Source: Synechococcus lacustris (GTDB lineage Bacteria > Cyanobacteriota > Cyanobacteriia > PCC-6307 > Cyanobiaceae). Taken from it: a stretch of 64,000 nt of DNA. Of this stretch, positions 51,397-59,320 are shown piece by piece. The translations under genes and the position numbers were made by a program. The notes beneath the pieces are model-generated. The model saw only the letters and a program-made list of their open reading frames with translations. It had not been told where the DNA came from and made no database searches. Location of the stretch: positions 248,001-312,000 of the forward strand of contig CAJAQB010000013.1 in NCBI GenBank assembly GCA_903943975.1, in the 5' to 3' direction. Positions within the stretch are counted from its first letter, which is position 1, and each line of letters starts with the position of its first letter.

Positions 51397-51981
51397 ATGG
51401 CTAGTGCATTACTGATTATCGACATACAGAATGACTTCTGTGAAGGCGGTTCCTTGGCTGTTGCTGGTGGGACGGCGGTGGCCACCAAGGTGTCTAAGTA
51501 TCTGAGTGATTATCGCCGTTCATATGCTGTGATTGTTGCCACCCGTGATTGGCACATCGATCCTAAGGGTCACTTCTCAGATCACCCTGACTTTTTGCAC
51601 ACTTGGCCGCCGCACTGTGTGGCAAACACGTTTGGCGCCAACTTTAATTCTAATCTCAATGATGCCGTTGACTTCATGGCAACGATTGACTTCGTAGTAT
51701 CGAAAGGTAATTACACAGCGGCCTACAGCGGATTTGAGGGCAAGAGCGACGACGGAAAGTCTTTGGCAGAGATTTTAAGCATAAAAGCGATCAGCTCCGT
51801 TGATCTGGTTGGTATCGCCACTGATTATTGCGACCGTTTCACTGCCCTTGATGCCCTGAAGAACGGATTGGCTGTGCGGCTTCTTCTACCGATGTGCGTT
51901 GGAGTTGCACCTGAATCAACCACTGCTGCACTGGCTGAAATGAGGGCGGCTGGAATTGAGATCGTTGAACAGATTGAATGA
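51397..51981 (+). CDS. pncA: Nicotinamidase (isochorismatase fold)
   Basis: 194 residues. Catalytic Asp in LLIIDIQNDFCEGGSL, metal-binding ATRDWHIDPKGHFSDH, Lys in VVSKGNYTAAYSGFEG and nucleophilic Cys in VGIATDYCDRFTALDAL give the full PncA set. It converts nicotinamide to nicotinic acid for NAD salvage, complementing CinA at 7.4 kb. It lies 84 bp after the YbdK-type gene in the A+T-richer block. Confidence 0.95.
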   Translation: MASALLIIDIQNDFCEGGSLAVAGGTAVATKVSKYLSDYRRSYAVIVATRDWHIDPKGHFSDHPDFLHTWPPHCVANTFGANFNSNLNDAVDFMATIDFVVSKGNYTAAYSGFEGKSDDGKSLAEILSIKAISSVDLVGIATDYCDRFTALDALKNGLAVRLLLPMCVGVAPESTTAALAEMRAAGIEIVEQIE

Positions 51982-52040
51982 GCTGCTGCTGCCAGCAGTT
52001 GCATGGGTGGGCCAGATCAGGGTTGCAGTCTTAATGTAAT

Positions 52041-52104
52041 TGTGCTAAACAATACAAAATCGTACTTACAAATGTGCTAAGTAATGTAAAATTGTATTTA
52101 AAGG
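52041..52104. repeat. Two 32-bp degenerate tandem repeats
   Basis: Copies start at 52041 and 52073, both with TGTGCTAA and the A+T-rich body AATNNAAAATNGTANTTA. Differences are nearly all transitions. They lie upstream of the duplicated C-tract copy in the region before the GGDEF gene. Confidence 0.75.
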
Positions 52105-52117
52105 GCGTGCCCGTTTG

Positions 52118-52165
52118 CCCCCCCCCCCCCCTGTGAAGCGCCAGCCCTTTCGCGCTTGCTCGCTT
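52118..52165. repeat. Upstream copy of the C14 tract plus 34 bp
   Basis: Fourteen C (52118-52131) and the next 34 bp repeat the segment 52380-52427 inside the GGDEF gene with one mismatch (T at 52150, C in the gene copy). Spacing is 262 bp, direct orientation. Here the tract is outside any supported gene. Confidence 0.92.
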
Positions 52166-52217
52166 GCCTTGCCTATGAGTTAATCAACCTGCACGGGGCA
52201 TGGGCATGGCAACAGAC

Positions 52218-52246
52218 AACTTATGCAGCAGTCTGATGCATAAGTT
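52218..52246. promoter_or_regulatory. Perfect 10-bp inverted repeat upstream of the GGDEF gene
   Basis: Arms AACTTATGCA (52218-52227) and TGCATAAGTT (52237-52246) are perfectly complementary with a 9-bp spacer. No T run follows that would make it a good terminator. It lies 122 bp before the TTG start and may be an operator. Confidence 0.6.
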
Positions 52247-52367
52247 TCGTTACAAGCACCTGAATAATCCATGCATCGGTTAATCCTAAAGATATTCAAA
52301 CGAGCATGTACAGGTCCCATGCCCGCAACTGGCGGCGATCCGGCATTAAACCCCAGACAGTATCCCC

Positions 52368-54395
52368 TTGGATATATCGCCCCCCCCCCCCCCTGTGAAG
52401 CGCCAGCCCTTCCGCGCTTGCTCGCTTAGCAAGCTAGGCCGATATAAATTTCTCTACTTTTTATTGGCGATTGCAGCAATGTTTGTTGTAGACATATGCG
52501 GGCCGCCGGAACTTTCGTTATTTTATTTGCTCTGGCTGCCTGTTTTATTGGCTGCCAACGTGCTTCCGGCTAGGCAAGTAGCGCTTCTTGGCGTTGTCGC
52601 ATTTAGCCTGAGCATAGTAGATGGGCTCGTCTATGTCCATGCTTTTCGCTCCCCTCACTTTATTATTGAGATCATCGCCTCGCCGGTGATATCGCTGTTG
52701 GCGGTGTTAATGGCGGCTAATCGTGAAAAATCAATGCGGTTGCTGGCGACCGATCAGAAGTATAAGCTGTTAGCTGAAAACGGATCCGATGTAGTCTTCA
52801 GGATAAACAATGTAGGCATTATTGAATGGGTATCTGAATCGGTCACTAGCCTGCTTGGCTTTCAGCCCAGCCAATGTATTGGCCAGCTATCAGTAGACTT
52901 TGCTGCCCCTGAAGACAGGCCCACCGTAAGATCCTACATCGCCAGGGCCCATCAAGGGGAAACAACACGTTTTGAGGTGCGAGTATCCACAAGCAGTGGC
53001 GACCTGCACTGGGTGGAAGTTACCATACGCCCGATATTTGATGCAAATGGCATCTACCAGGGCCATGTGGGCAGCCTGCGCGATATTCAGCTAGAGCTGG
53101 AGGTTAGGCAGTTAGCTGAAAATAAAAAAGCTATGCTGCAGGCCACACTTGATTCCTTGCTTGATCCCCATGTATTACTTACGGCCGTGCGGGATCAAGA
53201 CGGCAATATCATTGATTTTATCTACGCTGAAGCAAATCAGGCCGCCTGTAGCTATAATAAAATTGAGCGAGACCAGCTAATTGGCGCTCGCCTGCTGGAG
53301 ATTCTGCCGGGCCAGGCTGGCTCAGGCATGCTGGAGATGTATAGCAAAGCAATTGAATCAGGGCAGCCCTTGGCGCTAGATGATTTCGCTTACTTCCACG
53401 AAAACTATAATGAAGAACGCTATTTTGATGTTCGCGCTGTGCGGGTTGGCGATTCACTCAGCTATACCTGGCGCGATGTAACTGATCGCCACAATGCAGC
53501 TAAGAAACTAGTGGCTTCCGAGCTGAATTTCCGCCTCTTGGCAGAGAATTCCTCCAGTGTGGTGATACGAACTGGAGATGACTACAGGGTAACTTGGGTT
53601 TCCCCCTCGCTTTTGAACACGCTCGGCTGGGAACCACAGGAATGGATAGGGCGCCAATGGGCTGAATTTATCCACCCTGAGGAAGTGACGGCATTTGCAA
53701 ATGCAATGCAGAAGCTGACAAGTGGTAGATCAGCAGGGGTGGATCGGATTAGAATTTTGGCTAAATCTGGTGAATTCAACTGGATAGATATAATTTCCAG
53801 CCCCTTTCGCCATGCCGATGGGAAATTGGAAGGCCTGGTGGCTTCATTCCACACAGTGGATGAGCAGGTTGCCTCGCAGCAGGAGCTGGATCAGCGAGCT
53901 CGCACCGACCAGCTGACCGGCCTACTCAACCGCAAGGAAGTGCTGGATCGCTTTGATTTAATCAATAATCACGGCTCCCGCACTGGTAAGGAAGCAGCCG
54001 TGCTTTTCTGTGACCTGGATCGATTTAAGAATATCAATGATACCTATGGTCACCTTATTGGCGATCAGGTGCTTTGCACTATTGCGGATCGCATCAAGAG
54101 CTGCTTGCGAGAAAATGATTTAATTGCTCGTTTTGGTGGTGATGAATTCCTAGTGATGTTAGTTGGTGTGCAAGATCTAGAGAATGCAAGTTTAATCGCT
54201 GAGAAGCTGCGGCTTGCTTGCCTAGAGCCTATGCAATCAACGGCGGGTGAAATTTATGCAAGCCTAAGTATTGGCGTAACTCTGGCCCGAAAAGGCGAGA
54301 GTAGTGATGCAATGATTTCTCGGGCGGATAGGGCCATGTATCTCGCTAAAAAGCAAGGCCGAGATCAGGTTATACCCATACCAGTGACTGGCTAG
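52368..54395 (+). CDS. Membrane PAS-PAS-PAS-GGDEF diguanylate cyclase with 5' C tract
   Basis: 675 residues from TTG at 52368. Codons 5-9 are prolines encoded by a 14-C run. Hydrophobic segments fill about 25-115 (LYFLLAIAAMFVVDICG, LLWLPVLLAANVL, a third and a fourth), then three PAS domains (about 125-245, 250-365 and 375-500). The cyclase domain has the GGDEF motif at 590-594 (ARFGGDEFLVML) and an intact RxxD inhibitory site (RENDL) five residues before it, so an active, product-inhibited enzyme is expected. No in-frame start exists between tract and first helix that would escape a slippage event. Confidence 0.9.
   Translation: MDISPPPPPVKRQPFRACSLSKLGRYKFLYFLLAIAAMFVVDICGPPELSLFYLLWLPVLLAANVLPARQVALLGVVAFSLSIVDGLVYVHAFRSPHFIIEIIASPVISLLAVLMAANREKSMRLLATDQKYKLLAENGSDVVFRINNVGIIEWVSESVTSLLGFQPSQCIGQLSVDFAAPEDRPTVRSYIARAHQGETTRFEVRVSTSSGDLHWVEVTIRPIFDANGIYQGHVGSLRDIQLELEVRQLAENKKAMLQATLDSLLDPHVLLTAVRDQDGNIIDFIYAEANQAACSYNKIERDQLIGARLLEILPGQAGSGMLEMYSKAIESGQPLALDDFAYFHENYNEERYFDVRAVRVGDSLSYTWRDVTDRHNAAKKLVASELNFRLLAENSSSVVIRTGDDYRVTWVSPSLLNTLGWEPQEWIGRQWAEFIHPEEVTAFANAMQKLTSGRSAGVDRIRILAKSGEFNWIDIISSPFRHADGKLEGLVASFHTVDEQVASQQELDQRARTDQLTGLLNRKEVLDRFDLINNHGSRTGKEAAVLFCDLDRFKNINDTYGHLIGDQVLCTIADRIKSCLRENDLIARFGGDEFLVMLVGVQDLENASLIAEKLRLACLEPMQSTAGEIYASLSIGVTLARKGESSDAMISRADRAMYLAKKQGRDQVIPIPVTG
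52380..52393. repeat. Homopolymer of 14 C inside the GGDEF gene
   Basis: Fourteen consecutive C starting at codon 5. Gain or loss of one base gives an early stop downstream, so tract length sets whether the cyclase is made. An identical tract occurs 262 bp upstream, outside the gene. Confidence 0.92.
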
Positions 54396-54574
54396 GGCAC
54401 CTTCTTCTGGGTCTCTGCTCGTCAACGATATGCAAGACGATAGACGTTATTACCGCCACTGAATCCATTGGGCCTGGTTCTTGATTGCCCCATGGGCATC
54501 GTGACTTTGAATCGTTCAGTACTGCGTTTGGCACTCACAGGGGCTGAGAGTTACATTCACTGGGGCTTAACAAC

Positions 54575-55183
54575 GTGATGACTCCCCCTTTCCCTCAGCT
54601 CGTGATCGCCACTGGCAATGCCGGCAAACTGCTGGAATTCCAGCGGCTGCTGGCGGCATTGCCCCTGGAGGTGCTGCCCCAGCCCGCCGGTTTCGAAGTG
54701 GAGGAAACGGGCCAAACCTTTGCTGAAAATGCCCGGCTCAAGGCCGAAGCCGTGGCCCAGGCCACCGGCTGCTGGGCCCTGGCCGATGACTCCGGCCTGA
54801 GCGTGACGGCCCTCGGCGGTGCCCCCGGGATCCATTCAGCCCGCTATGCCGCCACGGATGCCGAGCGGATTGCCCGCTTGCTCCAGGAGCTGGCGGCCGC
54901 CCAGGCCCTCGATACAAAGCTCGACCGCAGTGCCGAATTTGTGGCGGCCCTGGCCCTGGCCGATCCCAGTGGCCGCACGCTGCTCACGGTGGAGGGGATC
55001 TGCCCCGGGCTGATCCTGGAGGCCCCCCGCGGCGCGGCTGGCTTCGGCTACGACCCGGTGTTTCTGGTGCCGGAGCTGGGGCTCAGCTTTGCTGAGATGG
55101 ATAAAGACACCAAGGGCCAGATCGGCCACCGCGGCCGCGCCTTTGCCCAGTTGCTGCCCCAGCTGCAGGGGTTACTGGGCTGA
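54575..55183 (+). CDS. rdgB: Non-canonical purine NTP pyrophosphatase (RdgB/HAM1)
   Basis: 202 residues. VIATGNAGKLLEFQRLLA binds nucleotide phosphates; TFAENARLKAEA and LADDSGLSVTALGGAPG carry the catalytic acids; GFGYDPVFLVPELGLSFAEM is the family C-terminal block. It hydrolyses ITP, dITP and XTP to keep pools clean. It converges with the carotenoid oxygenase gene, overlapping by 12 nt. Confidence 0.96.
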   Translation: MMTPPFPQLVIATGNAGKLLEFQRLLAALPLEVLPQPAGFEVEETGQTFAENARLKAEAVAQATGCWALADDSGLSVTALGGAPGIHSARYAATDAERIARLLQELAAAQALDTKLDRSAEFVAALALADPSGRTLLTVEGICPGLILEAPRGAAGFGYDPVFLVPELGLSFAEMDKDTKGQIGHRGRAFAQLLPQLQGLLG

Positions 55184-56728
55184 GCCCGCCACCCAGCTGC
55201 CATGCAAACCGTGGGGGATGGCGAGGGGTAGTTCCAGCAGCGCCTGTTCGCTGAGGTCGTGGCCGTTGAGGATCACCAGGTCGCTGGCAGCGCGGCTGCC
55301 ATTCCACACCAGGCAAAGCACCCAGCCGTCGTCTTCCGCCGCCGCCCCAGGCCGGGGCACAAACACCGGTTCACTCACGAACCCGTGGGGTGCGGCACTC
55401 CAGATCATTTCTTCGCCGCTTTGGAGATCAAGCTTTTTGATCGCCTGGAGCGGGTCGTTGCCCTGGGGCCGGGCGGCCACGGCCATCCAGCCGTAGCGGG
55501 CCTTCAGGCCTTGCTTAGCCGGGTTCACCATGGCGAATTCGCAGCAGCGTTCGCTCAGTAGTTCTGTTTGGGCACTGTTATTGCTTTGCACACTGTTATT
55601 GCTTTGCACACTGTTATTGCTTTGCACACCGGTGTTGCTGAGCTTGATGCGGGAGCGTTTCAACTGGCCCACGGGCAGTTGTTCGAAGTCCACAGCGCGG
55701 AAATCATCCTCCGGGCCGATCGAGGGGAAATCGGCGTAGTGGATGCTTTCCAGCACCAATTCATCGCCCTCTTCGTAGGCGTTTAGGTGGTGGAACACGA
55801 AACCGGCGGGGGCAGGAATCAAGCGTGGTTCCTGGCCGGCATAGCTGCCGCTGGCCCGGGGCACCAGCCAGAACTGGGCCTGGCCGTCTGGTTTTGATTT
55901 CAGGCACTGGGCGGCGCCCCTTTGGCCCAGCAGATAGGGCAGGGGGTTGAAGGCGATGGCGTTCTGCAGGAACACCGCCCAGTTGGGGGTGATGGCGAAG
56001 TCGTGCAGGAAAGCAAAGCCAGCAAAGCTGTCGCGCCGTTCACTCAGCAGTTGACCGGCCTGAATTCCCCGTTCGGGATCATCAACCGTGGCGAATTCCA
56101 TCAGCCGGATGCTGCTGCGGGGCCCGGTTTTCACCCCGAAGTTGACCATGCGGGGGGCGCCATGGTGGCCGGGGTCAAAGCGGGGGTGGGCACTGAAGGC
56201 CTCGCCGGTTTTGAGCACCCCATCGAGCAGGCTCAGCCCGCGGGTTTCGAGGCTGTTGGGGTCGAGGGCGTGGGGGGAACTGGCCTCCCAAAGGGCCAGC
56301 AGCTGATCGCCTAGCTGCACCACCTGGGTGTTGGCCACATTCTTGAGGCGCAGGTCAAAGGCATTGGCCAGGGGGCCGCCGGGCTTTTGGCTGCCAAACA
56401 CGCCGCGGTACAGCACCCGGCCTGCGGCCTCCTCCGCCAACCAGCCCTCCGTGCGCACAAAGCGGTTGCTGAAGCTGGCGGCCCCGGCCCCAAAGCGCAG
56501 GGCACAGATCAAACCATCGCCATCAAAGGGGTGGTGCAACCACTGGCCGCCCCGTTCCAGTCGGCCGGGGCCATTGCGATAAAGCGTGCCCAGCAGCTCC
56601 GGCGGGATCGCCCCCCGGGCTGCGCTGAGCGGCACCTGGCTGAGTTCCCGTTCCACGTTTTGGAAAGCGCTGGCCCATTCGGCGCGGTTGAAGGAGGGCG
56701 CGGCGGCTGGGCTGGGGGCAACGGTCAT
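55172..56728 (-). CDS. Carotenoid cleavage oxygenase
   Basis: 518 residues, seven-bladed propeller family. The iron-binding histidines are expected in HPRFDPGHHGAPRMVNFG, FLHDFAITPNW, FVFHHLNAYEE and AIPHGLHGSW. Similar cyanobacterial enzymes cleave apocarotenals or carotenoids to retinoids. Around residues 367-385 a run of Gln-Ser-Asn-Asn-Ser-Val repeats, encoded by a tandem 18-bp repeat, has been inserted in a probable surface loop. Confidence 0.9.
   Translation of the reverse strand: MTVAPSPAAAPSFNRAEWASAFQNVERELSQVPLSAARGAIPPELLGTLYRNGPGRLERGGQWLHHPFDGDGLICALRFGAGAASFSNRFVRTEGWLAEEAAGRVLYRGVFGSQKPGGPLANAFDLRLKNVANTQVVQLGDQLLALWEASSPHALDPNSLETRGLSLLDGVLKTGEAFSAHPRFDPGHHGAPRMVNFGVKTGPRSSIRLMEFATVDDPERGIQAGQLLSERRDSFAGFAFLHDFAITPNWAVFLQNAIAFNPLPYLLGQRGAAQCLKSKPDGQAQFWLVPRASGSYAGQEPRLIPAPAGFVFHHLNAYEEGDELVLESIHYADFPSIGPEDDFRAVDFEQLPVGQLKRSRIKLSNTGVQSNNSVQSNNSVQSNNSAQTELLSERCCEFAMVNPAKQGLKARYGWMAVAARPQGNDPLQAIKKLDLQSGEEMIWSAAPHGFVSEPVFVPRPGAAAEDDGWVLCLVWNGSRAASDLVILNGHDLSEQALLELPLAIPHGLHGSWVAGSAQ
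55574..55627. repeat. Three perfect 18-bp tandem repeats inside the carotenoid oxygenase gene
   Basis: Units at 55574, 55592 and 55610 are identical, with degenerate copies on both sides. The period is a multiple of three, so copy-number change keeps the reading frame. Translated as repeats of six residues rich in Ser, Asn and Gln. Confidence 0.93.
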
Positions 56729-56771
56729 GGCAGGGCTGATTCGTAACGGAATGTTAAGCAGGGGTGTCGAA

Positions 56772-57272
56772 TTAGGCGGGGCCGCTCAAATCGTTCAGCC
56801 AAGCCCCGAAGCGGTCGAAATCCACCTGCAGTTGGGGCCATAGCCCAATTGCGCTGGTCAATAGCCGAAATACCTGGTCTCGTTCCAGTTCATAGGCATA
56901 GAGATGGCGCACCACATGGCGAAAGCGCAGTAACTCCCCCAAGCGCCCCACCGTGCCCGCAGCCAAAACGGCGGGCCGCGCCTCCGTGGCAATGGCCATG
57001 CGCTCCAACAGGCGCCGGTGCCAGTCGGCCCCATCCGGGGGGCCGCCGTTGAGCACCCGCACAATCTGCACAAGACAACGCTCTATCCCGGTATAGAAAC
57101 TCTGCAGCCGCAGGGCCGCCGCATCACAGCGCTCCTCAACCCCTTGGGGCTCCTCCCAGGTCTGCTGGAGATGCTTCAACGACTCGACCAAGGTCTGCAG
57201 TTTGCTGCGTTCCACCTGCAGGTCGGCGAGCAAATCAGCCAGCTGGCGACTGGAGGGCAGCGGGGCGATCAC
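56772..57272 (-). CDS. HepT-like toxin (HEPN family)
   Basis: 166 residues from GTG at 57272, where GTGA overlaps the antitoxin stop; a longer frame starts at 57296. The helical HEPN body has RFRHVVRHLYAYELERDQV, the Rx4-6H-x-Y motif of HepT RNases. In type VII systems HepT is silenced by AMP added to this tyrosine by MntA. Full length. Located between core genes rather than in the island. Confidence 0.85.
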   Translation of the reverse strand: MIAPLPSSRQLADLLADLQVERSKLQTLVESLKHLQQTWEEPQGVEERCDAAALRLQSFYTGIERCLVQIVRVLNGGPPDGADWHRRLLERMAIATEARPAVLAAGTVGRLGELLRFRHVVRHLYAYELERDQVFRLLTSAIGLWPQLQVDFDRFGAWLNDLSGPA

Positions 57273-57649
57273 AACAGTGAACGGCCGCGTTCCCACAGGC
57301 GTTCCTGCCAGTGGGGCGGCAGCGCCTCCAAGCGCACCAGGTCGATTGGTAGTCGTTCCGTGGCTTCCGGAGCGGCCAGCTCTAAGCCATCCACTACCGC
57401 CATTGCCTCCAGTAGCTCGGCAGCGGGCAAGCCCTGCACACAGAGATCCAGATCGGAATTGAGGCCAAATCCCGGTTCCAGCACCGAGCCAAACAGCCAG
57501 ATGCCTTGCAGCTGAGGCCAGCGCTGGGCTAATGCCTGGGCCGCAGCTTTGGCCTGCAGTTCAGCGCTGCTGCGGCGCTGGGCAATCGCCGCCGCCTCAG
57601 CGCTTAAGCGTTGTTGCCAATGGGCGCGGTGGGCGGCAGATACGGCCAT
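57269..57649 (-). CDS. MntA-type nucleotidyltransferase antitoxin
   Basis: 126 residues. The minimal nucleotidyltransferase motif GSVLEPGFGLNSDLDL matches GSX10DXD, with a further acidic residue in LPIDLVRLE. Such antitoxins AMPylate the HepT partner. The stop overlaps the HepT start by GTGA. The pair lies 3 bp downstream of hisB on the same strand, so it may be read from the hisB transcript. Confidence 0.88.
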   Translation of the reverse strand: MAVSAAHRAHWQQRLSAEAAAIAQRRSSAELQAKAAAQALAQRWPQLQGIWLFGSVLEPGFGLNSDLDLCVQGLPAAELLEAMAVVDGLELAAPEATERLPIDLVRLEALPPHWQERLWERGRSLL

Positions 57650-57652
57650 AGC

Positions 57653-58264
57653 TCAACCCCCCGCCCGCTCCAGCACCCCCTTACTACTGGGCACGCTGCC
57701 AGCTCGGCGTGGATCAATTTCCACCGCCTGGCGCAGGGCCCGGGCAAAGGCCTTGAAGCAGGCTTCCACGATGTGGTGGGAATTGACGCCAGCCAGTTGG
57801 CGGATGTGCAGGGTGAGGCCGGAGTTGTTTACCACCGCCACGAAGAATTCCTTCACCAGCTCGCTGTCGTAGCTGCCGATCTTCTGGGCGGGGATCTCCA
57901 GGTTGTAGCTGAGGTGGGGCCGGCCAGAACAATCCAAGGCCACCTGCACCAGGGCCTCATCCAAGGGCGCCACGAAGTGACCAAAGCGCTGGATGCCCCG
58001 GCGATCGCCCAGGGCCTGGGCTAGGGCCTGGCCCACGGCAATGCCCACGTCTTCGTTGCTGTGGTGATCGTCGATGTGGGTGTCACCCCTGGCGCTGATC
58101 ACCAGATCCAGCAGGCCATGGCTGGCCAGCTGGTGAAGCATGTGATCCAAAAAGGGCACACCGCTGCTCACTTGGCACTGGCCGCTGCCGTCGAGGTTGA
58201 GCTGCACCTGCACATCGGTTTCGCCGGTGACCCGGTGCACCTGGCCCTGGCGGGGGGCGTTCAT
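57653..58264 (-). CDS. hisB: Imidazoleglycerol-phosphate dehydratase
   Basis: 203 residues. The two metal-binding HHxxE motifs are present ([10 protein letters not shown] and [11 protein letters not shown]), with the N-terminal [18 protein letters not shown] and [15 protein letters not shown]. It performs the sixth histidine step. In many cyanobacteria hisB lies beside fabI; here the bestrophin and carbonic anhydrase genes stand between them. Confidence 0.96.
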   Translation of the reverse strand: MNAPRQGQVHRVTGETDVQVQLNLDGSGQCQVSSGVPFLDHMLHQLASHGLLDLVISARGDTHIDDHHSNEDVGIAVGQALAQALGDRRGIQRFGHFVAPLDEALVQVALDCSGRPHLSYNLEIPAQKIGSYDSELVKEFFVAVVNNSGLTLHIRQLAGVNSHHIVEACFKAFARALRQAVEIDPRRAGSVPSSKGVLERAGG

Positions 58265-58331
58265 GGGGGGGGTAGAGAAGGGCTCTTACTTGAATTCTGC
58301 CGTGGAACCCCCAGGGGGCCAGCGACAGCGC

Positions 58332-59234
58332 TCAGGTCCAGAGGCAGGAGCGTTCGCCCTCCGGGGGCAACGCTAGGGGATGGTCGGCACCGAGTAAGCC
58401 CTTCGTGATGATCGAGCACAGGCGATTCATCGGCAAGGCAAATATTGGTCCGAAAAAAGGCGCTTCAACGTAAGCACCAAGGCGCTCAGCCGTAATGAAG
58501 CCAGCCATTACCAAATAGCCCACCAGTGCCCCCCAGGGTTCATAGTGGGCATCCATACGAATGTACAAAAGAAAGCCAAAGATCCAAACACTTATTCGAA
58601 TAAATACGTCATAGGAGGCTGGAAAGGGTTGATTGCGCACTTTTTCGCAACCGCCGATGCCATTGCAAATTTCATCCTCAACCCGTAGTAATTGCAAGCG
58701 GCCGAAGTCGGAAATTTTGCCACTGCGATGTAGGCCTTCAATGGCCAGGGCCTGTTCCATCAGCAGGCCCTGGCTGCTTAAAGCATCGTCATAACCGAGG
58801 GAACTGGCCAGGCGCTGCAGCGATTGCATGGCATAGGGATGGGGCCTGTCTCGCAATTCGTTGTTCAGTACCCACATCAATAGCACCTGGCGTTCTAATA
58901 ACGGCTGGATCAGTGCCTGGGAGGCTTCCGACCCACCGAGTTGGCCGTAAAGGTTGTTGCGCAGGTTGCGGCTTTGGTTCACCAAGCGGCCCCAGAGGCT
59001 GCGGGCTTCCCACCAACGGGCATAGGCCTGGCTATTGCGAAAGCTGGTGAAAACGGATACGGCAATCCCCAGCATTGGCAAAATTACTTCGGGAGCAAAA
59101 TCACGTGACAATATCTTGTTAATGTTGAGTGTCGACAGGCAGATGAACAGGGCAAATGCCAGGTCGTCCCAGAGGTACCGGAGTACATAGCCAGTCACCT
59201 TTATCGCGCCAAAATGACCTGCCTGTCTGAGCAT
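58332..59234 (-). CDS. Bestrophin-like anion channel
   Basis: 300 residues. The bestrophin/UPF0187 signature FTSFRNSQAYARWWEARSLW then GRLVNQSRNLRNNL is complete, preceded by a membrane helix and FAPEVILPMLGIAVSVF. Pentameric anion channels of this family conduct chloride or bicarbonate; three algal members carry bicarbonate to the thylakoid lumen. It is divergent from a beta-carbonic anhydrase, with 86 bp between starts. DNA is slightly A+T-richer than its neighbours. Confidence 0.9.
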   Translation of the reverse strand: MLRQAGHFGAIKVTGYVLRYLWDDLAFALFICLSTLNINKILSRDFAPEVILPMLGIAVSVFTSFRNSQAYARWWEARSLWGRLVNQSRNLRNNLYGQLGGSEASQALIQPLLERQVLLMWVLNNELRDRPHPYAMQSLQRLASSLGYDDALSSQGLLMEQALAIEGLHRSGKISDFGRLQLLRVEDEICNGIGGCEKVRNQPFPASYDVFIRISVWIFGFLLYIRMDAHYEPWGALVGYLVMAGFITAERLGAYVEAPFFGPIFALPMNRLCSIITKGLLGADHPLALPPEGERSCLWT

Positions 59235-59320
59235 TGCTGGCTGAAAAAAATTTATGTTAGAGCTTGCTAGACTAAAAGCCAGTTAATAAGTCATGCTGGC
59301 TTCAACAGCATCGTTCTTGC

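Noticed and set aside
55574-55627. CRISPR-like array
   Set aside because: Units are contiguous without spacers and lie in frame inside a conserved enzyme gene; no cas genes occur in the window.
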